This document shows positions 34,530 through 46,529 of a stretch of 64,000 nucleotides of DNA, in pieces. The notes beneath the pieces are model-generated. The model did not search any database. It was not told the DNA's origin and worked only from the letters and a program-made list of their open reading frames with translations. The stretch's first letter is position 1, and the number at the start of each line of letters is the position of its first letter. The stretch covers positions 12,627,814 through 12,691,813 of the forward strand of contig CP136063.1 of the NCBI GenBank assembly GCA_032622095.1, written 5' to 3'. Position numbers and translations under genes: made by a program. This DNA is from Siphonodentalium dalli (lineage: Eukaryota; Mollusca; Scaphopoda; Gadilida; Siphonodentaliidae).

Positions 34530-35081
34530 AAACTGTTAACTGACACTATTGTGGCATTTTAGGATTGTTATTTGTGATTTTACACAAGCAGACCAGGTCA
34601 CCAATCACTTTAACTTTGTTTTAAAATTAGGAAGAATGGTCTTCAACTTAAGTAACTGAATACCAACAATATCACCAACTGGTTTTAGTCATAGGAAACT
34701 TGGACTACCTGTAGGTCATAAACGTCAACACTACTGTTAATTTATCACCATCTCAGCATTTCAAACTGGTCCTGTATTTTTTTTTATACCAACATAGTTT
34801 CTGTTTGCACCCTATATTGGCTACACATGTATATGACGGACATTGCCAAAACATGAGAGGATTTGTTAATAATTAAACCCACAAGCTGATTTTCTATAGA
34901 ATTTTTTTATTAGCTTAGAAAGAACAAATGTTTTTAACAGGATAATTACATTAGGGGCCATCGCAGTTGAGTGCATGAATTTTGTCACGATGTTGTGGCA
35001 ATGTCATAATAAAGTGCCCAATATTTAACAATATACCCAACTAAAAGTTAACGCTTCTGTTGATATATGCTGTTGAGCTGT
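34530..35081. other. unassigned DNA
   Basis: No gene or clear repeat, apart from the possible TAGTCC right end at 34707. Confidence 0.4.
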
Positions 35082-35250
35082 AATTATAAGAAATTATCTC
35101 TATTTCCAAATATAATTACACAGTTTAAATACATATGCATAAGCCACAAACATTTTATAAATCGATTGCGATTTATACAATATTTGTGGCTCATCCAAAT
35201 GTATTTAAACTCTGTAGTTATATTTGGAAATAGAGATTATTTCTTAATTA
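35082..35250. mobile_element. palindromic mini-element
   Basis: Two arms of about 80 bp, roughly 90 percent complementary by eye, around a tiny ATTG loop (near 35166). CTCTATTTCCAAATATAA on the left pairs with TTATATTTGGAAATAGAG on the right. Foldback or MITE; no ORF. Confidence 0.72.
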
Positions 35251-35870
35251 AGAATTACATTTTGTTCCGATTAACTCAATGAAGATATAGTCATACATTT
35301 TGAAGATAAATTATTCATATTTACAGAAATTAACTGGCTCCTGATTCATTAAACAATATGATAGCCAGTTCAGCTGATTAAATTTAACTGTATTGATCAA
35401 CAATATCGGCTGCCATATTCAAATAGCATTTCTGGCAATTACACATGGTCAGACATGAATCACCTGTGTACTGTAAGAGTGTTCACAACAGACTCAATAT
35501 GGTTATGAAATTTTATTGTGATATAATGATAAGCAAACTGAGTAAAGGCTTTTTGCAGTTTCATATTCACACAGTCAAAATCCCATAACCACATTGGAAC
35601 TGCTGTTCACATTTATAGTTACATGTACTAAGTATATCATTGTTATAGTATACAAGCAAATAAACAATAAGTTTCTTCATGATTGAGCGACCGATCTGTC
35701 TATATTTCAGTTTCAAGAGATCATAAACCAATTCTATAAGCAGAAATCTAACTTATTATTCCTCTGATGTTTTGACAATGTGTCTGTCTTTCCATGCATG
35801 TAGCTCGTGTCATGAAGTTATGATATAACATGCTTGAGCCCATAGCACTGCAAAATTGTCCAGATCCCTC
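35251..35870. other. unassigned DNA
   Basis: AT-rich; nothing recognised. Confidence 0.4.
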
Positions 35871-36052
35871 AGCATACCTGAGACAAAGTCTCTGGTTAAG
35901 CTGCATGTATAAAGTCATCACTTCTCGTCTTTCGTTCATCCATAAATTGATGGATATCAGCATACCTGAGGCAAAGTCTCTGGTTAAGCTATATAGTCAT
36001 CACTTCTCGTCAGTCGTTCATCCATAAATTGGCGGATATCAGCATACCTGAG
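35871..36052 (+). repeat. 82-88 bp tandem repeat, left part
   Basis: Units start AGCATACCTGAG at 35871, 35959 and 36041. Each has the ACCTGAGRCAAAGTCTCTGGT hairpin and CATCACTTCTCGTC, related to the head at 6219. The third unit is cut after TACCTGAG (36045-36052) by the hAT-like element and resumes at 38462. Confidence 0.8.
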
Positions 36053-38461
36053 TAGTGATGTTCTGATAATCGGAATCGGCCATTGGCCGATATTAGCCCA
36101 TCGGATATTAATCGTACCTCACAGTTGAACATCGGCTATTACCGATTGTCAAAACAAATAGACACGTTCTAGTACCTAACCGCAAATTGCACGCTTTAAT
36201 AAACGTACGTAATACAACCATAGTATTGAATTAAAACGCAGTTTTAACAACCTAAAAAGAAGCCATTGTCATCATCCAAACAGTGTCATATATGACTATA
36301 TATTATAATCGTGTACATGCCCGACATCCCGTGTAATCATTCGGCAAACATCGTCAGATTCCATCACCGTTTCAAATAACGCGTCAACACAACACCATGA
36401 TTGGTTCGATCTATATCATGATATATTTATCTGGGTAACTGGGTCAACACTGATATAGAATAGTAAAAAAATATCTTTATGAAATTACCGCTTGACCTAA
36501 ATTGACTTTTATGCGGAACGTCGGCTATAGAGTGGTGACACATTTCTTCCAAATCTGGAAATAATCATCCGCGAAAAATGACTGCTAATTGCACCAGGGA
36601 GCTGGTCCCAGAGGTCATAGGTCGATTAGTCCAGAATGCCCGTGTAATATGAAGTTATTGGTTCAATCGTGTTAACACGAAACAGATCCAAAGAAAGCCT
36701 TAAATAGCTGACCTCATTACAGTGTAGCTTCATGCTGAGCACGTGATATGTGACGTCACATGCTATGTAAAAAATTTGAAGCACACACTAAATGAATTTG
36801 TACAGTCGCGATCAGAACTGTCTACGATAACGACCAATATGGGGAGGGGCACAATTAGCTATGAAATACGCTTAGATCCATGTTGAACTTGGAGGCAGTC
36901 TCGCGAAAACCAAATTGAGTAGGCGGAACTATAAAAGCTTCCCAGTTGTTAAAAGACAACAGGTGTGGGAACTTGGGAAATCTTAGACAAATATGACAGC
37001 AATTATGATCCATTGATCTAAATTTAGTTAATAATCATCGCCATTCCATTAGGGTTGCCATGATTATGAGTTTTCATAATCGACTAATCGGCAGCTATAA
37101 TCGACGGTTAGTCGATTAATCGGTAATATATGCGCCCTGTATTACATCCAGGTAAACAAGTGATAAATGCTAAATTACGATGACTTCTTTACATTCATTT
37201 TTAAGACAGTTATAAACTGTCGATGTTCCGTGTTTACACTGTTTTATTGCATATACAACAAGGAATACTCATGCCCTCATAGTCTCATTCGTCCCGATGT
37301 AGTTTTTAACAGGCCCTTACTATTAAATACTGCCAAGTGCCCATATTGCCGATGTTTCTGGCAAAGTTAGAGCAAACTGCATACGAGCACGACGTGACAG
37401 TAACTGTGCAAAATTGCACGAAGTAAAGCTAATCTCGATCGCGACTCCCAAGCCGCCGCTACGTATTTCGGCAAGTCACGTGCTTCACATTAATCGGTGA
37501 AATTGCGGCGAAAGGCGTGCAATTACACAATGCAGTTAACAAGGACATAGGTACTAGTAGACAGTGGGAGGTATTTGTGGGGGACCCTGGTGTGATGGGG
37601 GATGCAGTCACAATTACTGCCGTGTATAACCTGGAGAATTGCAAGAAATAATGAAACATTAATAGTTTATAATATATACGCAACCCCTTGTCAAAGAACT
37701 CGCAAACATCGGATTGTTTTCTTGAAGCACCAAACGAGAATACATGTAATGGTAATTATTTACAACGTTCCCAGGTCCGCCCATGGCCTAACACGCTGAC
37801 AGATATTCCAACCAATAGCTGATCAGATTCCCCAACACATCGGCGATGACTCTGAAAAGTCGGCGCAGACATCAAAGACAAACTGAAGGATGCCGCCAAC
37901 CAGGCACGTTCTGTGTGAACATGTCGCACACCTAATTCTTTGAAGATGACCGCCAAATGTCGGCGGCGACATCAAAGGCAGAGGACGCCGCAACGGAATT
38001 GTTACTTCCAGGCATGACATCGATACACAAGTTACACAACCATACCCACCCCCCCCCCTCGGGCGATTAGTCGACGAAAGTAAATAACCGTCGAATAATC
38101 GTGGCAAGCCTACATTCCATACATTGTCGCAACTTACAAGTATTCAATCAAGACTTTTACGACTTTTGCAAGTGTTCCACACACGGTCGTAACGTTACTC
38201 TGAGTCGGCACCTTTGATCTCTTTGTCAAAACAACTACCGGTTACATCAAAGGCAGTGCACACAACTGACGTCGGTGTAAATAATTTCGCGACAGTGGTT
38301 TATATTTCTTAGGTGTATTTGGCTTTGAAACTATACAGGGATAGGAGTGCAATGAGTGTATATAGGTCAATGGGAGCAAACGTACAGTTTATATAAACAT
38401 CGGGATTGGAAATTGATCGGAAATCGGTCCGATGGGCTTTTTCATTATCGGAACATCACTA
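36053..38461. mobile_element. non-autonomous hAT-like element (outer)
   Basis: Starts TAGTGATGTTC and ends GAACATCACTA, with inverted similarity continuing through GATAAT. It is flanked by the perfect 8 bp direct repeat TACCTGAG (36045-36052 and 38462-38469). Terminal TAGNG and an 8 bp duplication are hallmarks of the hAT superfamily. It is 2409 bp, of which 1063 bp is a nested element plus its target copy, and no transposase ORF is visible. Removing it restores the tandem repeat it interrupts. Confidence 0.9.
37050..38112. mobile_element. nested non-autonomous hAT-like element
   Basis: The left end TAGGGTTGCCATGATTAT pairs with the right-end complement TAGGCTTGCCACGATTAT. Perfect 8 bp target duplication CATTCCAT at 37042-37049 and 38113-38120. 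CGACTAATCG-type subterminal motifs lie near both ends. 1063 bp, no transposase. The short ORFs inside (up to 94 codons) show no recognisable domain. It inserted into the outer hAT-like element, so it is younger. Confidence 0.9.
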
Positions 38462-38596
38462 TACCTGAGGCAAAGTCTCTGGTTAAGCTATATAGTCATC
38501 ACTTCTCGTCATTCGTTCATCCATAAATTGGCGGATATCAGCATACCTGAGGCAAAGTCTCTGGTTAAGCTATATAGTCATCACTTCTCGTCTGTA
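38462..38596 (+). repeat. 82-88 bp tandem repeat, right part
   Basis: Continuation of the array at 35871-36052 after the hAT-like insertion; the next unit starts at 38540. Units end in CATCACTTCTCGTC. Confidence 0.8.
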
Positions 38597-38716
38597 AATT
38601 AGGGGTATTAAATCGGACACTGCATCTTGAAGATAATATGAAGTAATTCCTATCCTTTACAATAATTTTCATTTAGGATGTCATCAATCAATTTTTATTT
38701 CCTTTCTCTTTTATAG

Positions 38717-39480
38717 AACTCATGCAATATAATTATTGCTACAGATTCGAGAGGATTTGGAGTGAGATCACTTCTGAAAGAGGATGTCCCATCAGAAATC
38801 ATCAATTTTAATATTTTTATGATTTGTATTTCTGGTGGGACCATCCAAGACATTCAATCAGAAGTGATCTCACTCCTGACACGACTCCGGACAAAGAACC
38901 CTGAGTGCTTTATTTATGTCGTGATGGCAGCTGGCATCTGCAACATCACGACAGTAATGAAACACTCAGGGGGGGGCGACAGGTGGTATATGACAGCAAC
39001 CGCTACACTAAGTTTGAACTTAGTGTAGTGGATGCTGTCAGTGAACAAATAGAGGACACATGTAACGAACTTTCTCACTTTGGCATAGTGTGCAAGTTCG
39101 TGTGTATACCACCGGTAGACTTATTGAAGCATAACAATTCTTTGTTTACAAGGCACAGGCTACGGACATTTCTGGTCCAACCGGAAGAGCTTCAGCTACA
39201 ACAGAAGCCACTGGAGAGGTGTGTGGAGGAGATAAACTCCAATATACTCTCTCTCTGTGAGGCCAATGATGTGGCTGCTCTACGGTGGGACCGAGATGTC
39301 CGTAAGATCGCAAAAATGGCTTTCGGGGCGCGCAAAATATTGAGAAGGAGGGAGTGGTGGTGCTATTCACCATTTTATGGTGGCTGCCATCCTTGTTCAG
39401 TTTTAGAGCAAAAGTGGCTGAAGGGGCTGTGTAAATCAATAATTGTAGATGTATGTACACATTGTAATATACATTATTAA
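38717..39480 (+). pseudogene. SGNH-hydrolase-like terminal exon, frameshifted
   Basis: Opens at 38717 immediately after an acceptor (pyrimidine-rich tract, TTATAG). Early residues read IIIATDSRGFG, like the GDS/SGNH block I region with a D-S core, followed by a GGTIQDI stretch and AAGICNIT, like the block III G-x-N. After a G run at about 38969-38975 the frame shifts by one and the second frame continues with YDSNRY, IPPVDLLKHN and a C-terminal GGCHPCSVLEQKW resembling the D-x-H-P-S end, here with Gly where the catalytic Asp is expected. Stop 39478-39480. Similar SGNH-like ORFs are known inside mollusc repeats. It is either a decayed gene or a homopolymer sequencing error; the missing Asp favours an inactive protein. 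Confidence 0.6.
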
Positions 39481-41566
39481 ATATTGATCTTTGTCAAATT
39501 GTCGGCAAATCATGCTTTTTATATTTACACATCTACTAGTATATGTAATTGCAATATTGTCCCTTATTACTTATAGCGATGCAACTATATATGCAAGACA
39601 TCTTGTTCTGACAGTTTAAGACCATGAATGGTACTATTATGTTGACAATCTAATTAATTGTATTGAGATTTTCACAATACTTCTGTTTGGTCAGCTTCCA
39701 ATTTGCAAAGTTTTCAAAATGACATAAATAATTTTGTAAAAGATGATAATCTTTGCACTTAAAAGATTAACTGTATTAAAATTCTTAAATGTTTTGCTGG
39801 TGTGATTCATGGAAAAAACAAACGCTGTGTGTGTATATATATGAAACATATTTGTCAATATTTGTGACATTTCAAAGAGAAGGACTTCAAAATATTTAAA
39901 CAAATTATGTGGCCATGACCGAATTGTCTTTTAAATGCACGGATGGCCTTCTGCTTGGTATGCTGTTAAATTGGTCACACTAGTTAAATATAGACAGGCT
40001 TTGTTCTTATACAAATCAATACCAATCTGATACACATATTGCTTTACAGTATGTAATTGTAAAGTTTATATGCTTTTTTTTCTAAACAAAAGCAAGGTTC
40101 CCTAACATTTAGCTTTTGTTCACATAACAAGGCATACAAACTTGACAATAACATACTATTTACAATATATTTATGATTGATATCAGAACACAGTCTGTCT
40201 ATATTTTAATATTATTTCTGTTTATGACGGTTTTAATGTTTGTGACTATTTAATGGCATACGTACTGTGAAGGCTATCTGGGCCTTTAATTATTTAATAT
40301 AATATCAATCAACCCAGATTCTGCATTCAGACTTCGGGACTCTCATTGATTTCAGGAATAAGGGATTTATCATTTTGTCAAAAATAATTCATATTCATAT
40401 CTCCAAATAAGACAATATTTGTAAATGCCTTTGACATGTAATCTATAGGTCTATGACACTGTGTCTGAAATCATGTAAGCATATACATGTTTATAAGCAT
40501 GGGCAATTTTTTTTTTTTAATCCAATTTCCACGAAACATTCTGCTTTAGATGCAAACAATTGATTTGATACTTGCCCGTTTGTTTACAGTCCTTTCTCCT
40601 TGTTTCAATATTTAATCAATGATCATATTGGTGCTACAGGCTGTTATTATTTTTGGATTTAGGCACTGTTCACACATGCAACGCTAGCCCAGACTAGCAA
40701 TCGTATTTGGGTCATATCAGGGTTTTGTTTTTTATTGCCTGTATACCCGGTACATCATTATTATTGGTCTGGCCATCCATACATCCATTCACTTTTGGTT
40801 TGTGGATGATAACTTTAGATAGCTTTAACTGAATGCATTTGGTGCAGGTAAATTTCGAATCCGGGGCATGGTGTATCATGTGTGAACATTAACTCAGATT
40901 CTCCTCAAAACAATTAATATTAAAGAATAACCAATTAAAAAGCCTGTATTTAATGTTATGTATGGTCACCACAGATCAAGCTGATATAATTTATGCTATT
41001 ACAAAGGACCATATATCATGATTATGTCCCCTATCATGTCCGATACATTGCATTTAATTGGTGTGAGAGCCACAAATCTCATCTTTGCGTCTCAAGTCGT
41101 TAATATGGAAGTCACTATCCAACTATTCCACTTCCTCTCATTCGACTGTTTTATGATGTCATTTACAATGTTATGAAGAGATTTTCATATGAATCCATGA
41201 TCTGTTGATTTGAGGAGAATCATAGCACAACTAGTACATATATATCTTTGAATGTTTTGGTCAAGAGCAGACCTGCCAATAACAATTATCACTTTTGACG
41301 TGGATTTACACAGCACCGACATCACTTTTCGTCTGTCTAATTATCCTGAGACCCGCTCTATTAATAAATATATTCCCAATATCGTCAACTCTCTGATAGG
41401 TCCTTCATCAAATTAGTTGCGGATGGCACAAGGATATATATGACCAAGTGACATTCACAATGAGTTTGTAAACAGATTTTAGATTATGATGCAAGTTGTG
41501 TTCTGTATTTATTCCACACCTTTCTGGTAGATAAGTTCACCTATTACTGAGACTACCATTGATATT
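39481..41566. other. non-coding, no gene seen
   Basis: AT-rich. Around 40750-40890 it weakly resembles the GATAACTTT...TGAATGCATTTGGTGCA body of the CCGT-headed repeats. Nothing else supported. Confidence 0.45.
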
Positions 41567-41570
41567 ATAA

Positions 41571-42027
41571 TTACCCTCATACTCAATCTGATCAGAGGGT
41601 TCTATATTACTATTTATTTGGCTTTGGGGGTACAAAATATTTGATTCAAGTCGAGGAACCCATCAAACAAAGCTCAGAGTTATTAGATATTCATTTTTGA
41701 AATTTGTAATTTTCTCGAGATGTGTACTAATAATTGCCCCTAACTTCATAATTTTCTCGAGATGTGTACACCAGAAACACTATTCAAACAGACGAGGATG
41801 GATAACTCTAAAATCAAGTGGTAATAATAACGCAATTTTGACTGAGAACATCCTTTTGACGGTGTGTTCTGGGACAGAAAAAATAGAAATAACAAAACTT
41901 CAAATATCGATATCTGATCACCCTAAGCGTTGATTGGTATGTTCCTCGACTCGAATCAATTATTTTTTACCCCCAAAGTCAAAGAATTAGTAATATAGGA
42001 CCCTCTGATCAGATTGAGTACCTTTAA
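41571..42027. mobile_element. TTAA-type MITE with about 85 bp TIRs, copy 1
   Basis: The right end is TACCT-TTAA (42019-42027); the left end is partly decayed (TTACCCTCATACTCAATC). Long inverted repeats with GATCAGAGGGTYC, TATATTACTA and GAGGAACC are shared with the copies at 53942 and 63392. An internal CTCGAGATGTGTAC segment is duplicated. Non-coding. Confidence 0.78.
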
Positions 42028-42236
42028 AGTCTGATATAAAAGCCAGTAATTTGCTGAGCATCCTAAGTTTGAAAATATCTCAACTTGACATCAATCATTG
42101 TGGAAAACTTGGTATATCAGAATGCTTGTCTAGTTATGATACTGATCTGGTGAGCTTAATACTCTCTTTTCTCTTTTACCCGTAGTCCGGAAGCCATTTA
42201 CTTTAATTTATCTCACAAATTTCATTCAATTCGCAC

Positions 42237-42500
42237 TTAACCCTTTCACGATGAGAGCTGTGCTGGTACAGCATTAACAATTCTCTGCCAGTCAATTTCT
42301 TATATATGCGAGTCTGCCATATTGAGCCTCATATATATAACAGAATGCACTGGTTTACGAGGTCAAGGCAAACATTGTGAGGCCATTGTCTTCTCTTGTA
42401 TATGCGAGACTCCCAATTTGAGATTGGCATATAAACATGTAACAGAATTCATTGGTACATGGTTTTCGCAAAAGGAAGCTTAAGTTATGGAGAGGATTAA
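42237..42500. mobile_element. piggyBac-like MITE, TTAACCCTTTC end
   Basis: Flanked by TTAA on both sides (42237-42240 and 42497-42500) with ends CCCTTTCAC and the weak complement GAGAGGA. TTAA duplication and a CCC start fit the piggyBac superfamily. The interior holds two hairpin pairs built on CATTCTCTTRTATATGCGAG and its complement. Relatives at 33595, 49150, 51972 and their duplicates. No transposase. Confidence 0.68.
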
Positions 42501-43463
42501 TGACTGATTTCTTATTTGTGACCATATAAGCTGATATGAGTAAGAAAATTTTAAATGGAATAAAGTATTGTTAACTGTAGATTTCTTTATTTTAGTGCTT
42601 CATTTGTTCTCAAAACTGATTGTTTTCTTACAAAACAGTATCTATTACATGTATCATTTTATCAAATACTAGTAGCATGAGAATGAAGCAAAACTGTGAT
42701 TGCTTTGATATATTGCATGTATTACGCTTATTTGGGAACAAATTAGTTAAGGAATCACTAAGCTCTTGCAATTTTCTTGCAGCAATATTTCTCATCATAA
42801 ATATGGCTCTATATATGTCACAATGATTTGTGAGATAAATCCTATTACCCCTGGGCCATGCATATTTTTTGAATTTTGTTGCTTCAAAATGTTGAATCAC
42901 TTGCTGATGGTAATTGCCAATGTATCTGCCAATTATATAGTATAAATATCACACAATTGTATAAATATAAAGCCATTATTGGAGTCACTGATATGTTAAA
43001 GTGATGTGAAACTGATCAAATAGAAATGGACAATAATCTCCTTCAAATTGATATTGTTTTTACAAAACAATACATTCTTATATATGAATTAAATGCAGTG
43101 ACTCTCGATGGCGAAATCGTTTTCGTTAGTTTATCGCTGATAGATGCGTCCCGAATCATATAGTAAATATTTAGAATTGAGAGTAATTCTGACAATGTTT
43201 CCTGTGGAGTGGCGCAGTCGCTTTGCTCCAAATGTTTAGCGTTTTTAGTAGAATGTTACATTCCTCTATAGCGCCTGACTAACTTATCAGTTTCAAGCAC
43301 CCAAACAAATACATAATATGTTTTAATGAATACATCGCCGGTGGTATACATACATTGTTCTCTATTTTTTATTCTATGCTATTTTGTCTATTTGACCACC
43401 CAATTAAAGGGACGTCAGGGACTGGGGGTCTTGATTCAATAACCTAACTTAGAAAATGTTCTT
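42501..43463. other. non-coding, no gene seen
   Basis: AT-rich with only random short ORFs. Confidence 0.4.
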
Positions 43464-43770
43464 TAATACATGCTTGTTCCTAGAATTACAGTCTTCCAGT
43501 TGTTCTATATTTACAAATCCACATGAATCCAGAACTATAAAATTAAAGCATGACAAAAAAAGCCCTGCATGTGCCTGAATAAACATTGGAAATCAGGATG
43601 TCTGTCACATGAAATACAGAAAACACACATGTTAATGGGTTTGTGAGTATGGCACTTGTGCTATCGCAGAAAGATAGAACTGGAGGCTGTCTTTCTCATT
43701 CTATCCTTCCACGCCAGCACTTATGCCATAAAAACAAGCACATTAACACTAAATATCGATTGATATTTAT
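43464..43770 (+). repeat. decayed copy of the 43918-44339 repeat
   Basis: TGCTTGTTCCTAGAATTACAG and the later ATGGGTTTGTGAGTATGGCAC...GATAGAAC order match the downstream copy, but many pairing positions of the palindrome have been lost. A direct tandem relative about 455 bp upstream. Confidence 0.62.
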
Positions 43771-43917
43771 TGGTTGAAATTTCGAACTAGTTATAGGCAT
43801 GATATCTGTTCAGATTTGGTGTAAAATGACACAACACCCCCAGCCTCCAGGTTCCTTCCTAACTGTTTTCCAATAGTCTTCCTAATTAGTTTATATACCT
43901 TTGTGATTGATTCATTT

Positions 43918-44170
43918 TTATTACACGCTTGTTCCTAGAAGTACAGTGTTATTGTCGTTCCATATTCACAAATCCGTATGCAACGTACGTTCCATACGCA
44001 TCCTGTTGACGTAAAATGATGTACATGACGTTCGCCTCAACCAAGAAACTGGAACTATTTAAATAAAAGAATCATCACACATGACAAACACGCCCTGTAT
44101 GAGCCTAAATAAACCTTCAAATCACATGTATTTTTAATGCACGAATTCTAGGACGCGAAGCGTGTAATAA
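43918..44170. mobile_element. small TIR element, TTATTACACGCTT ends
   Basis: TTATTACACGCTT (43918-43930) is matched by its complement at 44158-44170, with further pairing CCTAGAA...TTCTAGG. 253 bp, non-coding. It abuts the large palindrome that follows. Confidence 0.62.
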
Positions 44171-44339
44171 ACACAGAACGACACGATGTGTAAATGGGTT
44201 TGTCGATACGGCACTCGTGCTGTCGCAGAAGGATAGAACTCGAGGCGCAAGCGCCTCTCGTTCTATCCTTACGCGACAGCACGAGTGCCGTATTGACAAA
44301 CCCATTTACACATCGTGTCGTTCTGTGTATGTATTACAC
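44162..44339. repeat. 178 bp near-perfect palindrome
   Basis: Arms of about 85 bp, from GTGTAATA at the left to TATTACAC at the right, centred on GAGGCGCAAGCGCCTC (44242-44257). Only a handful of mismatches by eye. It would form a very stable hairpin as RNA or single-stranded DNA and yields near-identical ORFs on both strands. MITE or dsRNA precursor. Confidence 0.82.
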
Positions 44340-45448
44340 ATCACTTACTGAAAAAGCACACAGATCCCCTGCCGCAACCCATGTCTTATATTTAAATTTC
44401 GGCATTCAAGTTGAATATTTCTTGCTGAAACACACATTCTGTTTGGTCAACAGCTGCTAACCTTAGTTTTCCCATTCACCAACTGATTGAAGAACAGGAT
44501 TTTATTAAAAATGGTGTCATTAGCGTGAATAAAATACATCACTGTGCTACCCGGAGTCTCATATTTGAGTACATGTATACCAGAACATTATTTACTAGAT
44601 ATCTGGTCAACAAGAAACTGTTGTTGAAAAAAAGTATATCTCACTTAAAAGCTATTTCCTGAAGTTTCGTTTAAATGTTTTTGTATATTGAATGACCGTG
44701 GAGATAAATAAACACTATTTGTTGGATATGAAATTTGAACAGGAAACTGAACTAAACTTTTTCATTTTTCATTGTAATAAATTGTAACCATGACCATGAG
44801 TTCAAAATATAACAGTATGTATATGAAAAATGACACATTTCAAGTTGTATCTTTTGACACTTTCAGTTGCTATGTTTGGTAGTGAGTCAGGACTCAATTT
44901 AAAATAAATTTTGGCAGCCAGGTGATTGTCAATTTTTCAAATCATATTTTGGTTGTACGCATGTATATGCTGTGATACTGAATGATAATTCCAAATATTT
45001 GTCTGTGATTCAAGTTTTCTGTGATAATTTATTAGTACATGTATATTAGAATCATCATAGTGATTCTTTACACTGCATACTGTGATTTCATATTGTATTG
45101 ACTGTTATGATTGTATTTCTTTATTGCATTTGACTGTTTTATTATTGAGAGTATTTATATGATAAATTCTGTTAAGAAATTGATGTTGATATTGTTAAAA
45201 TTTTGAAAAATTATTTAATCATTATGTCCATCCAGCTGCCGGTCTGTCAACATTTTGATTTCCAGATGATAATTTTAGTTCTACTGAAGTGAATAGGATG
45301 AAGTTTAATATGCGGGTGCACTACAACAAAACACAGGTCAAATTTGATTTTCAGGTCTGGTCGAACATTTTCACCAGAGTTACAACCGTTTGTTGAAATT
45401 TAGGACCATGATGGAAATAAAATTTGTTATACAGGTTTACAACATTAT
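44340..45448. other. non-coding, no gene seen
   Basis: AT-rich. A CCATCCAGCTGCCGGTCTGTC head with a GATAATTTTAGTTC...GATGAAGTTTAATATG body at about 45228-45420 is a degraded CCGT-headed repeat. Confidence 0.45.
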
Positions 45449-45850
45449 AGGCCCACTTTATTTTTGAATGACCAGATAACATTCCATATTCAAATATACC
45501 ATCTGGAACAGGAACCAAAAAAATATATATTCCACCAGAATATGAAGCAGCTGTGGCCTAGGACTGTCCACCAAGTGATAGAGATTAATTCCAAGACTTC
45601 CCCCCTCTTCAACCCAGATTGCATCAGAATTCAAACTAAGAGATGGAGTTATTCCCCTTCCATTGAGTATAATAGACTTTATAGTACAGTCAGGATCAAA
45701 ATTAAATACAGGACACACCTTGGTACCTCGACAGAAACAACATGTTCCAAGCTTATTCGACCGGATCAGTTAATAATACAATGTTTTGAAGCTTCCTCTT
45801 TCGAATGGTATATAACATGTGATCTGGTCATTCGAAAATTAAGTGGGCCT
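45449..45850. mobile_element. TTAA-type MITE, AGGCCCACTT ends
   Basis: AGGCCCACTTTATTTTTGAA at the left pairs with the right-end complement AGGCCCACTTAATTTTCGAA, continuing through TGACCAGAT (about 29 bp). The right flank is TTAA (45851-45854); the left flank is TTAT, one change from TTAA. It contains a 146-codon ORF that is probably accidental. 402 bp. Confidence 0.65.
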
Positions 45851-45863
45851 TTAAATAATGAAT

Positions 45864-46520
45864 TGATTGTGGGTTTCATCCACCCATCTTTATCATACAT
45901 GTAGATGAAGACAATTTTCGACTTTCAACTTTGGTTTTTCCTTATTTCCCGATGATAACTTCAGTTAAAGTTTACTGAATGGATTGAAATTTGGTGCATG
46001 TTTGAATCAATTATGTTTCATCACCCATTTTTACCAGAGTCACAAGCCTTTTCCTAACTGCAGTTAAGCTTAATTAATTAATACCTAATTTGGCATGTGG
46101 CTGAACATTCTCAAAATACAAGCTGTGCCTGTATTGTCCATGGAAGTATACACATGATTCTCACGCAATTTATGGGTCCTTTTTTATGTAAGATTTTTTT
46201 AATTATAATTTGATTTAATTTGTTTTTGGCTGATTACTCAATACTATGCAATTTTTCTGAAATGTCATTTGAAATATACCAGTGAGTATTTTATTCCACC
46301 GTGGACGGTGCACTTATATCACTCAACTGTCTGTTTTGATCATGTGTTGGAAGTTGCATAAAATATGGAAACAAGCTGGGATCCAAAACCAACATCACTA
46401 TATGTTATTAATTGGTTGTTTCCATATTGGCCTAGTTATCAGGCCAAGGTCTGAAGTATTGGCCTTAGACTGCTGGCCGAAGGCTAATATGACAGACCAT
46501 AAACTTCAGCAATCGTAAGT
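45864..46520 (+). repeat. CCGT-headed repeat body and hairpin zone
   Basis: GATGATAACTTCAG...GGATTGAAATTTGGTGCATG is a typical body unit. The segment 46425-46506 contains several short inverted repeats (TTGGCCTAG...AGGCCAA). ATATGGAAACAAGCTGGG near 46364 also has an inverse match near 47000. Twin at about 55312-55968. Confidence 0.5.
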
Positions 46521-46529
46521 CATTTAAAT

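Larger units (their letters stand above)
29140..34707. mobile_element. possible outer element, TAGTCCAAGTTTCC ends
   Basis: TAGTCCAAGTTTCC at 29140 and its complement ending at 34707 match for about 25 bp, and both match the left end of the element at 50270. No target duplication was found. If real, the 29320-33594 element and several small palindromic elements are nested inside. The pairing of these two ends is inference. Confidence 0.35.

Noticed and set aside
44117-44460. Two nearly identical ORFs on opposite strands
   Set aside because: Produced by the 178 bp palindrome; both cannot be evidence of coding.
45464-45904. 146-codon ORF across a MITE
   Set aside because: Begins and ends in the inverted repeats of a TIR element; composition is random and there is no domain.
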